DNA of 54,171 nucleotides from Mongoliibacter sp. (GTDB taxonomy: Bacteria; Bacteroidota; Bacteroidia; Cytophagales; Cyclobacteriaceae), in the NCBI RefSeq assembly GCF_007692705.1, contig NZ_REBN01000240.1, positions 1 through 54,171 of the forward strand, read 5' to 3'. Positions 17,568 to 25,876 of this stretch are shown piece by piece (positions within the stretch are counted from its first letter, which is position 1; every line of letters starts with the position of its first letter). The notes beneath the pieces are model-generated. The model worked only from the letters and a program-made list of their open reading frames with translations. It did no database searches and was not told the DNA's origin. Made by a program: the position numbers and the translations under genes.

Positions 17568-19492
17568 ACCTTAGGAATACTGAATAAAAATTCAGAACCT
17601 TCTCCTGGAATGCTTTTGGCCCAAATCTCACCATGATTCATTTCGATCAGTTCTTTGGAGAGCATCAACCCTAATCCTGTTCCTTTTTCTTGTTTTGTAC
17701 CTGGAGACGTTAAAAACTTATTGCTGAAAAGGTTTTCCATGATTTCTGCTTTCATTCCTATGCCATCATCTTTTACAATGAAAATGAATTTATCAGTTTC
17801 CTCTTTGACATCAAATACTATTCCGTCACCCTTATGGGTATATTTTAAAGCATTGGTCAGTAGGTTCCTAATGACAATATCCAGCATATCTTTATCAGAA
17901 TGTACAATCAATGATTCAGGAATCTTATTGATAATGAGTTGGCCTTTATACAAATTGGTTTGATTCAGTAAACTGATGTTTTTTTCGACCAATAAGAAAA
18001 AATTTACTTTGGTTTTGTTCACAATCATACCTTTCATCTGATTACGGGACCAAATCAAAAGATTCTCGAGCAGTTGTTCATTTTCTCCAAGACTGCTAGC
18101 TACTTTGGGAATGTATTCCTGAAAATCCTCTTTACTCAAATTTTCTTCATTCACCAGCTGCACCATTCCCATGAGTGAATGGAGTGGGCCGCGGAGGTCA
18201 TGGGAAATAATTGAGAACATCTTGTCCTTCACACGGTTGGTTTCATCAAGTTCTACAGCTTGTTTTTCAATCTGTTTTTTTTGGAGACTCAGGATCTCGT
18301 TTTTTTCCCTTTCTTTTTTCAAAAAATGGTAATAAGTGAATAAAACGTAGATGAGTCCTGCCATGATGATCAACATGGCAATAGCCAAGTACCTTTGAAT
18401 CCGTTTGTTTTTTTCAATCAAGGCATTTTCCCTACTTAGGGCTTCGATTTCATCTTTTTGTTTCCTAATAGTGATAGCAGCAAGGTAGTTTTTTGTTTTT
18501 TCTTCATTCAGGATATTTCTTTCTTTTTGTAACAAGTCATTGTAGTAAATGTATTTTTCCTGATCCCCTTTTTGGAAATACAATTGACTGATTTGCTGAA
18601 GGATAGGAATCATTGATTCAGTATTTGGTCTCTTTGAATGAAGAGAAATCGCAGTATCCGCATAAGCAATCGCAGCGTCCATGTTTCCTTGTTTAATTTT
18701 GAGTTCTACTAGCTTCTCCAAGGCATTTATTGCCCTTACCAGGTCATATTTTTGTCCAAAATTATAAAGGTTCTTAATGTCAATTTCCGCACTTTCATAA
18801 TCTCCCATATCCAAAAGTAGATTAGCACGGTTGAATTTTGATACAGCAAGTTGTCTTTCATTTCCGAGTTCTTCACGGATTTCAATAGCTTTATTGATCA
18901 CCTGTATGGCTTCAAGGTATCTTCCCAACTCTCCCAAAACCACGGCCAAACCAGTGTAGTTATAACCCAAACCATCTTTATCTTCTGCTTTCAAAAAATA
19001 GCTCTCTGCCTCTCTATAATTTTCCAGTGCTTCCTCAAACAAATCTCTATAAAAGTAAATCTGACCAATGTTATTCAGAGAATGTCCTATTTGAATATCC
19101 AATTCAGCCGCTAGGCTCAATTCCAAAGCCTGTTGGTAATGTATGAGCGCCTCTTCTTGGAGGTTTTTATTTCTATAATAAACACCTAACCTATTGATGT
19201 TCTGAGTAGCAAGATTGATATTTCCTAATGACTTGGCCAATTCAATTGCTTCTAAATAATAAGCTTGTGCTGTATCGGAGTAGTGAATTTCCCAAACTAA
19301 CTCTGAAAGCAATTCAAGTCTTTCGGATGGACTACTTGTCTTTTGCAGTAGGCTATGTAAACTATCTGCCTTGGATTTATGATCTGTCAGCAGCTGGTCT
19401 TGAGCTAAAACTGAATTAATAAAAATACTAAATACAAAAGTAGATGTATAAAGGAATTTTGCCTGTAAACAAAGGGTGATTATGGCTCTCAA
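17564..19492 (-). CDS. TPR-containing sensor histidine kinase
   Basis: 642 residues. A signal peptide (1-31) leads into a periplasmic array of about six TPR units (roughly 60-320), a membrane helix (about 368-388), a coiled coil, a HisKA domain with phosphoacceptor His431 in FSIISHDLRGPLHSL, and a HATPase_c domain with N-box NLLTNALKYTHKG, G1 DDGIGM and G2 GTGLGL. This is the common Bacteroidota TPR-sensor kinase layout. No response regulator gene adjoins it, so its partner is unknown. A peptide or protein ligand for the TPRs is only an inference. Confidence 0.95.
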   Translation of the reverse strand: MRAIITLCLQAKFLYTSTFVFSIFINSVLAQDQLLTDHKSKADSLHSLLQKTSSPSERLELLSELVWEIHYSDTAQAYYLEAIELAKSLGNINLATQNINRLGVYYRNKNLQEEALIHYQQALELSLAAELDIQIGHSLNNIGQIYFYRDLFEEALENYREAESYFLKAEDKDGLGYNYTGLAVVLGELGRYLEAIQVINKAIEIREELGNERQLAVSKFNRANLLLDMGDYESAEIDIKNLYNFGQKYDLVRAINALEKLVELKIKQGNMDAAIAYADTAISLHSKRPNTESMIPILQQISQLYFQKGDQEKYIYYNDLLQKERNILNEEKTKNYLAAITIRKQKDEIEALSRENALIEKNKRIQRYLAIAMLIIMAGLIYVLFTYYHFLKKEREKNEILSLQKKQIEKQAVELDETNRVKDKMFSIISHDLRGPLHSLMGMVQLVNEENLSKEDFQEYIPKVASSLGENEQLLENLLIWSRNQMKGMIVNKTKVNFFLLVEKNISLLNQTNLYKGQLIINKIPESLIVHSDKDMLDIVIRNLLTNALKYTHKGDGIVFDVKEETDKFIFIVKDDGIGMKAEIMENLFSNKFLTSPGTKQEKGTGLGLMLSKELIEMNHGEIWAKSIPGEGSEFLFSIPKV

Positions 19493-19559
19493 AGTGAGTG
19501 TTTTTCTATTTAAGCCTGAAATTATGCTTTTATTGTCCCTTTACAAAATGATTTTTTCA

Positions 19560-22016
19560 TCATGAAATCAATTGTGCTCTCATTTTAGCAATTCTATCCT
19601 CCAAGGATTCAGAACTTAGTGAAGCCCTAAGTCTATCGACCATGATTGGAAAGGAAAAAGGAGTAAATTGTCCAGGGTTTTTCAGGACAATTTTCTGCCT
19701 GTTTATTTTTTTGATAGCCATTAAGATCTTGTTTTTTTCCATCTGCATATCCAGTACTTCTTTATGCGCTTGCTGCAGCAACAGGTTGTCAGGATCATAG
19801 TCCTCAAATACCCCGTAAAGAATTCCCGAATTGGATTGAAGATGTTTGAGTTTGATCGGTTTACCTGGGTAGCCTTGGAATATCAAACCTGATATGGTGG
19901 CAACATCTCTGAATTTTCTTTTAGCCATTTCACTTTCATTGATACAGGCTAGGATATCTTCTTCAAGGTTTTTTTCTGTAAAAAGATCTTCCTCCAAAGC
20001 ATCTTCAATGGGAATAGGCTGGTCTGAATGCAATTCAAAGCCATAATCATTCATGGCGATACTGAGTGTAATAGGATAACTTACCGACAATCTGTAGGCA
20101 ATCAGTGCGCCTAAAATTTCATGAACCATTCTACCTTCAAAGGGAAAAAAGAAGATATGGTATCCTTCTTTTGATATGTTTTTTTCGATCAAAAACGTAT
20201 CATTGGCTGGTATAAGCGATAAACTCCGTTGTAAATCCAGAAGTGGTATTAGGTACCTTACTTCTTCAGAATAGTAATTTTGATGTAGACTTTCCTCTAA
20301 AATTTCCCTGATTTTTCCAGATAATTTTGAGGTCAATGAAATTCTTCCTCCCATGTAAGAGGGTGTATTACTGCTTTTTTTATTGGATAGCTTAACGATA
20401 GCACTCAGTTCTTTGATTTTGACAAACTCCAAGTTCCTACCCGAGAAGAAAAACCTGTCTCCAGGCTTCATTTTTGAGAAAAAGTATTCTTCAACCATAC
20501 CTAAAAATGCTCCATTTTGAAACTTTACCTTCAGCATGGGATCACTGACAATGGTCCCCATACTCAAACGATGCCTCATAGCTGTTTTTCTGTTGGTAAC
20601 GTGGTACTTTCCATCAATACCTATTTCCACTTTGGCAAACTCTTCATAACCGCTAAGGGATGAGCCTCCTTTTGTGATAAACGATAGCATCCAATCATAC
20701 TCTTCTTGACTTAGGTTTTTGAATGAGTAGGTTTCTTTAATGATCCGAAAAAGTTCATCAGGATAAAAACCTTCTCCAACAGCAAGGGTAACCATAAACT
20801 GTATCAACACATCATAAGTAAGAGTTGGACAATGTATCGATTCCATATCCTGCTCTAAGGTAGCTTTTCGAAGGGCTGCAGCCTCCAAGAGTTCAAGAGA
20901 GTGGGTTGGTACAAAGTAGATTTCACTGGGTAGGCCTGGTTGGTGCCCTGATCTTCCCGCTCTTTGGATGAATCTCGCTACTCCTTTGGGACTTCCGATT
21001 TGAATTACAGCATCAACTGGCCTGAAGTCAACTCCCAAATCAAGTGAAGAAGTACACACCACAACTTTTAACTTTCCAAAATGCAGCGCTTCCTCAACCC
21101 AAGCCCTTACTTTTTGATCTAAAGAACCATGATGTATGGCTGCCAGACCCGCAAGATCAGGCCGAAGTTCCATAAGTTTCTGGTACCAAATTTCAGTTTG
21201 AGCTCTGGTGTTTGTAAAAAGGAGAACTGATTGATGCTTGTCAATAATAGGCAAAACCTTATCAATTAACTTGATGCCCAAGTGACCGGCCCAAGGATAT
21301 TTTTCAAGTTCGTCTGGAAAGACGGTGTTGATATTGATTTGTTTGTTTACTTCAGCTTTGACAATATGAAGTGGGATTTCGTTACCTAAAAGTACCTTGA
21401 ATGCCTCCTCAATATTCCCAATTGTAGCGGAGATACCCCAAATTTTGATTTTACTTTGTCGCAAGGAGCGGATATAAGCCATGGCCAATTGCACCTGTAC
21501 CCCTCGCTTGTTGCCCATGAGTTCATGCCATTCGTCAATGATAATACTATCCAGGTTTTTGAAAAGTATTGAATTTTCTTTCTGAGCCAGAAGCACATGA
21601 AGGGTTTCAGGGGTTGTCACTAAGCATTCTGGTGGATTTTTTTTTTGTGCAGTTCTTTCCTTTGTACTGGAATCCCCATTTCGGACAGCTACTTTCCAAG
21701 GAAGTCCTAAAGTATCACATACTTCCTGCATTGCTTTTTGGATATCTATGGCTAAAGCCCGCAAAGGTGTTACCCAAATTATTTTAAGCCCATTTTTCTG
21801 TGGCTTCTGCCAGGTGTCAGGGTTGTTTTGAATATAATTCAAAATAACCGGGAACCACAGTGCAAATGTTTTACCACTGCCGGTAGGAGCATTAAGAATA
21901 CCGGATTTTCCATCCAAAAAATCTTTCCAAGTCTGAATTTGAAATTGAAATGGTTTCCAAGACTTGGACTTGAAATAATCAATAGCAGGTTTTAATTCCT
22001 TATTCTTCCTTAGCAT
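19560..22016 (-). CDS. Ligase-associated DEXH-box DNA helicase (Lhr-like)
   Basis: 818 residues of helicase superfamily 2. Walker A APTGSGKT is at 43-50, motif Ia TPLRALA, DEWH at 161-164, SAT in ISATIG, and motif VI QRAGRSGH; an Lhr/WH-type C-terminal region follows. The family is the 'ligase-associated DEXH-box helicase' that partners an ATP-dependent DNA ligase and usually a Mre11-like phosphoesterase or exonuclease in DNA repair. It starts 17 nt inside the end of the ligase gene, so they form one operon. No nuclease partner gene is adjacent here. Confidence 0.95.
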   Translation of the reverse strand: MLRKNKELKPAIDYFKSKSWKPFQFQIQTWKDFLDGKSGILNAPTGSGKTFALWFPVILNYIQNNPDTWQKPQKNGLKIIWVTPLRALAIDIQKAMQEVCDTLGLPWKVAVRNGDSSTKERTAQKKNPPECLVTTPETLHVLLAQKENSILFKNLDSIIIDEWHELMGNKRGVQVQLAMAYIRSLRQSKIKIWGISATIGNIEEAFKVLLGNEIPLHIVKAEVNKQININTVFPDELEKYPWAGHLGIKLIDKVLPIIDKHQSVLLFTNTRAQTEIWYQKLMELRPDLAGLAAIHHGSLDQKVRAWVEEALHFGKLKVVVCTSSLDLGVDFRPVDAVIQIGSPKGVARFIQRAGRSGHQPGLPSEIYFVPTHSLELLEAAALRKATLEQDMESIHCPTLTYDVLIQFMVTLAVGEGFYPDELFRIIKETYSFKNLSQEEYDWMLSFITKGGSSLSGYEEFAKVEIGIDGKYHVTNRKTAMRHRLSMGTIVSDPMLKVKFQNGAFLGMVEEYFFSKMKPGDRFFFSGRNLEFVKIKELSAIVKLSNKKSSNTPSYMGGRISLTSKLSGKIREILEESLHQNYYSEEVRYLIPLLDLQRSLSLIPANDTFLIEKNISKEGYHIFFFPFEGRMVHEILGALIAYRLSVSYPITLSIAMNDYGFELHSDQPIPIEDALEEDLFTEKNLEEDILACINESEMAKRKFRDVATISGLIFQGYPGKPIKLKHLQSNSGILYGVFEDYDPDNLLLQQAHKEVLDMQMEKNKILMAIKKINRQKIVLKNPGQFTPFSFPIMVDRLRASLSSESLEDRIAKMRAQLIS

Positions 22017-23592
22017 GTAAAAGTGCTTTGAGCTCCATCAATGTATTCGCTTCTTCTATGGGCTTGTCTTTTCTCCAGCGCTGAATCCTAGGAAATCTTA
22101 AGGCAATTCCTGATTTATGCCTGCTGCTTTTTCGAATGCCTTCAAACGCTATTTCAAAAACTAAACCTGGCTTTACCGTTCTTACAGGGCCAAATCGTTC
22201 CAACGTATTTTGTTTGACATATTTGTCTACTTCTTTCATTTCAGCATCTGTAAGACCTGAATATGCCTTGGCGAATGGTACCAGGTTTTCTCCATCCCAA
22301 ACACCCAATGTATAATCTGTATATAAATCAGCACGTCTGCCATGACCCTTTTGTGCATAAATCATCACACCATCTATCGTCAGAGGGTCAATTTTCCATT
22401 TCCACCAATTTCCTCGCTTCCTTCCAACTTCGTAGGCTGAGTTTTTGTGTTTGAGCATAAAACCTTCAGCCATCATTTTTCTGGATTCCTTGTGCAACTC
22501 TTTCAATGCTCCCCAACTTTCATTAAGAACGATTTCTGAAATATTTAAATGAGGATGTGAAGCCTCTTTGACTACTTTTTCTAAAATCCTTCGTCTTTCT
22601 TCAATAGACTTTTTCCTAATGTCTTCACCTTCAAATTCCATAATGTCGTAGCAAATAAAGCTAACAGGTGCATCTTTCAATATCTTTTTACTTAGGTTTT
22701 TTCGGCCAATTCTTGTCTGCAAGAGTCCAAAAGGCAAGGGACTCCCATCTCTGTAAGCAATGATTTCACCATCAATCACACAATTGGCAGGAAGGTGAGA
22801 AGCCATTTCTGTAAGTTCGGGGAATTTTTCTGTTACCAATTCTTCACCTCTAGACCAGATAAAAATTTCGGATTTTCTATGAATTATCTGTCCCCGGATA
22901 CCATCCCATTTCCATTCTATTTGCCAATCCCCTAGATCTCCAAGTTCTTCTAAAGGCTTTTCCAATGAATGAGCAAGATAAAAAGGGTAAGGTCTAGATA
23001 GGTCGTCTGATAGGTTTTTGGATAGAATCAATTCCTTAAAATCAGTGGATTGGGGATGCCATTGACCCATTAGCCTGTGAGCGACCTCTGTCTTTTCTAA
23101 ATTAAAGGCATTGGCAACTGCTTGGGTAATCAAGTTTTGGCTGACTCCAACCCTGAAACCCCCCGTAATGATTTTAGTGAAAATAAATTGTTCCTCCTTT
23201 TCTAAAACAGACCACGCATAGAGGATTTTAGTTTTTTTTTCATCCTCTGGAATATCTTTCAATTCCATTAGGTAATTAATCCAATAGGAGAGGGATTTAT
23301 CTTGACTCTGGGAATTGACGGGAAGTAGGAGGGATAGAGTTTCGGCCAAATCCCCCACTGTTTGGTAAGATTCTTCAAATAGCCAGTCAGGTATACCGGT
23401 TAGTTCACAGCACCAATCACGAAGCAATCTTGTATTTACTTGTCTTTTGGGTCTTTTATGGGTGAAAAGTGCAAGTGTCCATAATTTATCTTCATCGGAA
23501 ACATCTAAAAAGTATTTACTCAAGGCCGTCAGCTTATCATTTGTCTTATTGCTTTGGTCTAGTTTAAAAAAAAGTGAGGCAAATTGCTTCAT
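22000..23592 (-). CDS. ATP-dependent DNA ligase (LigB/LigC-like, Lhr-associated)
   Basis: 530 residues. An N-terminal helical DNA-binding domain (about 1-200) is followed by the adenylation domain with nucleophile Lys228 in EWKWDGIRGQ, motif III-like FICYDIMEFEGEDIR, EGFMLKH (motif IV) and WWKWKIDPLTIDG (motif V), then an OB fold. ATP-dependent ligases of this type seal nicks in bacterial repair and are distinct from the NAD+-dependent LigA. It shares 17 nt with the downstream helicase gene. The N-terminus is well defined by the ATG at 23592. Confidence 0.96.
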   Translation of the reverse strand: MKQFASLFFKLDQSNKTNDKLTALSKYFLDVSDEDKLWTLALFTHKRPKRQVNTRLLRDWCCELTGIPDWLFEESYQTVGDLAETLSLLLPVNSQSQDKSLSYWINYLMELKDIPEDEKKTKILYAWSVLEKEEQFIFTKIITGGFRVGVSQNLITQAVANAFNLEKTEVAHRLMGQWHPQSTDFKELILSKNLSDDLSRPYPFYLAHSLEKPLEELGDLGDWQIEWKWDGIRGQIIHRKSEIFIWSRGEELVTEKFPELTEMASHLPANCVIDGEIIAYRDGSPLPFGLLQTRIGRKNLSKKILKDAPVSFICYDIMEFEGEDIRKKSIEERRRILEKVVKEASHPHLNISEIVLNESWGALKELHKESRKMMAEGFMLKHKNSAYEVGRKRGNWWKWKIDPLTIDGVMIYAQKGHGRRADLYTDYTLGVWDGENLVPFAKAYSGLTDAEMKEVDKYVKQNTLERFGPVRTVKPGLVFEIAFEGIRKSSRHKSGIALRFPRIQRWRKDKPIEEANTLMELKALLHAKEE

Positions 23593-23718
23593 AGTTGGTT
23601 TTTTTCCTGATTGGTGATTTATATTACAAAGAAGTGTGAATTTAATACTTAAATTAAACTGAAAATTTAAACTACATAATACTCGCTTTCGTTTTCTTGA
23701 TTGACAAACTACCCTGTT

Positions 23719-24237
23719 ATGAAAAAGTTAATATATCCGCTCCTTATTTCGCTCTTCTTTATTTCTTGCCAAGAAGAAGACAAAATTGAACAATTATATA
23801 CTGGAAATGAATTGGAATATACTTTGTACCAAGCATCAGATTTTGAATATTCGGGAGTGCTGTTTGTAAGAGAATTGATGGGAGGGGAGTTGGAGTTGAC
23901 TATTGAGCTTCAGGGTGAAAAAGGAGAAGAGGAGTATTTTTTTCCAGCCCATTTACATTTTGGAAGCTATGATGTGGTTGATGCACCTATGGCTCATATG
24001 TTGAAGCCTATAGATATCCGAACGTTAAAAAGCAGTACTGTTTTGGGAATGCTATCAGATCAAAGGGTATTGACATTTGAAGATTTTAAGACACTAGATG
24101 GACATATCAAAGTGCATCTCGCTGATTCTGGACCGGAATACCAAATTATACTGGCTGCTGGTAATGTGGGAGCTAATGACAATAGTCCAGTTAACTTTGA
24201 CAAAGAAAATGTGACTTTGTGCTCACCATACTTTTAA
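23719..24237 (+). CDS. Hypothetical lipoprotein
   Basis: About 172 residues from the ATG at 23719, which begins the lipoprotein signal MKKLIYPLLISLFFISC with the Cys followed by QEEDK, an acidic surface-export-like stretch. The body contains FPAHLHFGSYD and later LAAGNVGAND, which faintly recall CHRD or Cu/Zn-superoxide-dismutase-like beta folds, but not enough to call. It faces the zinc-linked lipoprotein gene across a shared terminator. The zinc link is positional only; no zinc-operator palindrome precedes it. Confidence 0.75.
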   Translation: MKKLIYPLLISLFFISCQEEDKIEQLYTGNELEYTLYQASDFEYSGVLFVRELMGGELELTIELQGEKGEEEYFFPAHLHFGSYDVVDAPMAHMLKPIDIRTLKSSTVLGMLSDQRVLTFEDFKTLDGHIKVHLADSGPEYQIILAAGNVGANDNSPVNFDKENVTLCSPYF

Positions 24238-24245
24238 ATTAAGCA

Positions 24246-24278
24246 TCAAAAAAGCCATCTGAAAGATGGCTTTTTTGA
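24246..24278. terminator. Bidirectional intrinsic terminator
   Basis: A perfect 15-bp inverted repeat (AAAAAAGCCATCT core, paired with AGATGGCTTTTTT) with a GAA loop at 24261-24263. It has U-tracts both ways and serves the convergent genes ending at 24237 and 24292. Confidence 0.9.
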
Positions 24279-24291
24279 ACATTTTAAAGCA

Positions 24292-24768
24292 TTAGGCTTC
24301 TTCAGGGTCGGTTACTTCATCTATGACATCTCTGTCACCTTCCTGCTCTTCTTCCTTATTTGATTTTTCTAAAAGAATTTCGTGAATCTTATTTTTGATT
24401 TCTACAATCTCTTCATACATAATTTTTTGGTATTCCAAATGCTCAGCATCTGAAAAGGGTTTCATCGGGTTATGTACATGGTAGTCTCTCTGATGCTCAT
24501 CATCATGCGAATGTTCGTGTCCTGGTACTTCAATGATATCCTTATCCCAAGCTTTAAGAAGATCTTTGATGTCGTCGTTCTCAATGCCATTTTCTTTTAA
24601 GGTCTTTTCGAGTTCCAAAATTTCTTCCCTGATGTCTAAAGAAGATTGATGAATTTCATTGGCTTCGGCATAAATAGCCGGATCACCATCCTGATCTTTT
24701 TGCTGAGAACAGCTTACTACAGAGAGAGCAAAAGCCCCCGCAAGCATTGAAAACAAAACTTTTTTCAT
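24292..24768 (-). CDS. Histidine-rich lipoprotein, candidate zinc-binding accessory
   Basis: 158 residues. The lipoprotein signal ends in SVVSC20, followed by SQQKDQDG. Residues 40-75 are helical, then comes a His-rich loop with His84, 86, 88, 92, 97 and 99 among Asp and Glu, typical of surface metal-capture patches. The C-terminus is strongly acidic. No named family is recognised. It is last in the receptor/DUF4625/His-rich gene row on the minus strand; a terminator (24795-24822) separates it from the gene upstream. It may be expressed by readthrough or from its own promoter. A zinc role is inferred from composition and context. Confidence 0.8.
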   Translation of the reverse strand: MKKVLFSMLAGAFALSVVSCSQQKDQDGDPAIYAEANEIHQSSLDIREEILELEKTLKENGIENDDIKDLLKAWDKDIIEVPGHEHSHDDEHQRDYHVHNPMKPFSDAEHLEYQKIMYEEIVEIKNKIHEILLEKSNKEEEQEGDRDVIDEVTDPEEA

Positions 24769-24794
24769 AATTGATTTGGTTGGTTAAAAGAAAA

Positions 24795-24822
24795 GAGGGA
24801 AAACCTCTTAAGATTTTCCCTC
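24795..24822 (-). terminator. Hairpin terminator after the DUF4625 gene
   Basis: GAGGGAAAA (24795-24803) pairs with TTTTCCCTC (24814-24822) around a 10-nt loop, with TTTTCTTTT following on the minus strand. It lies between the DUF4625 gene and the His-rich lipoprotein gene. Confidence 0.75.
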
Positions 24823-24844
24823 CAAAATAGTTATTGAATTGTGA

Positions 24845-25789
24845 TTAATCAATATGAACTTCATATACTTTTCTGGTGATATTGCCATTTACATCCTCAG
24901 CCCAGATAATAAGTTCCAAATGATCTTCACCTTCAGGAAGAATTATTGCATTTTCTCCTGAAAGAATATCCTCAAATTTCAGTTCTTCTCCGTTGATGAT
25001 TCCAGGACCACTCATGCCGTCTCTCCATACAGATGTTCCCCAAACTTTTTCATAAAACTCTTCACCTGAAACTCTGCTATTATGGTCATGGTCATGATCT
25101 TCGTCTACCAATCTCACCCAAAGGAAAGAAATCTCAGCACTTAATTCGTGGTCACCCATTCCTACGGATCCCACAACTTCCAATGCTTCTCCTGCTTCAC
25201 CTTCAATCTCACCATCATGTAAATTAGTGACGGAAATCATCGGTGCATACGGTCTTTCAATGTAAAATGTAGCAATGTAATTACTGTTATCTGCAAAACT
25301 GGTTTGATTACCATTTACGTCAACCGCAGAAATTACAATATCGTAAGGTCCTGCAAGTACATTGTTTTCAACTCTTGAAGTTGGACCACCCCAGTAAATG
25401 TCTGTGGCTGAACCATCAACATTTAAAAATGTAGCTCCTTCAGGAAATCTCAAAAATGCCTGAGAGGCATCAGGTCCATAAATATCCTTCACATTCAAAG
25501 CTGTAAATGTATTATTTAATCTTCCGTGGGTATGCCCATCAAATGAATTGTGGACATCTACCAGCACTTGTCCAATACCTGATTCATCTGAAACGCTAAA
25601 TCGTACGTGCATGTGGTCTGTAGTAGAAGCCCTTACTTCACCTTCCATAGGTCTGAAACTATCCCTACCTTCTGCAAACCCAATTTCAGGTGCATTTAAA
25701 TCTGATACAGGTGGATTATCATTGTCGTCCGTGCATGAAAAAACAGCTGCAAGAAACAATGAGCTGATCAATAATGGTATTCTTTTCAT
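24845..25789 (-). CDS. DUF4625 domain lipoprotein, candidate zinc-acquisition partner
   Basis: 314 residues from the ATG at 25789. It has a lipoprotein signal with Cys19 (AAVFSC), then TDDNDNPP, a Bacteroidota-like surface-export stretch. Residues 28-180 and 181-314 look like two immunoglobulin-like beta domains, and the first matches the DUF4625 pattern (segments such as HVRFSVSDESGIGQ and NGNQTSF). His59, 61, 80, 86, 88 and the cluster DHDHDHN (231-237) could bind metal. An upstream in-frame ATG (25837) lies inside the operator/promoter and is rejected. The gene has its own zinc-type operator at 25822-25836. Confidence 0.85.
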   Translation of the reverse strand: MKRIPLLISSLFLAAVFSCTDDNDNPPVSDLNAPEIGFAEGRDSFRPMEGEVRASTTDHMHVRFSVSDESGIGQVLVDVHNSFDGHTHGRLNNTFTALNVKDIYGPDASQAFLRFPEGATFLNVDGSATDIYWGGPTSRVENNVLAGPYDIVISAVDVNGNQTSFADNSNYIATFYIERPYAPMISVTNLHDGEIEGEAGEALEVVGSVGMGDHELSAEISFLWVRLVDEDHDHDHNSRVSGEEFYEKVWGTSVWRDGMSGPGIINGEELKFEDILSGENAIILPEGEDHLELIIWAEDVNGNITRKVYEVHID

Positions 25790-25821
25790 TGGTTTAGTAA
25801 TTAATGTAATAAAGTTGTAAA

Positions 25822-25842
25822 TGCAATATGGTTGCAAATATA
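25822..25842 (-). promoter_or_regulatory. Candidate Zur-type operator plus -7 box of the DUF4625 gene
   Basis: TGCAATATGGTTGCA at 25822-25836 is the same TGCAA-N5-TTGCA inverted repeat as at 13850. The minus-strand box TATATTTG (25835-25842) overlaps it by 2 nt, exactly as at the COG0523 gene, and TTGA lies 20 nt further upstream as a possible -33 element. The operator is 33 nt before the start codon. Confidence 0.7.
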
Positions 25843-25876
25843 GCTAGGTAATTTAGTTTAGTCAATAAAATCAGGA

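Noticed and set aside
19435-19442. TACTTTTG box within the histidine kinase signal-peptide coding region
   Set aside because: It would place the transcript start inside the signal peptide; treated as a chance match.
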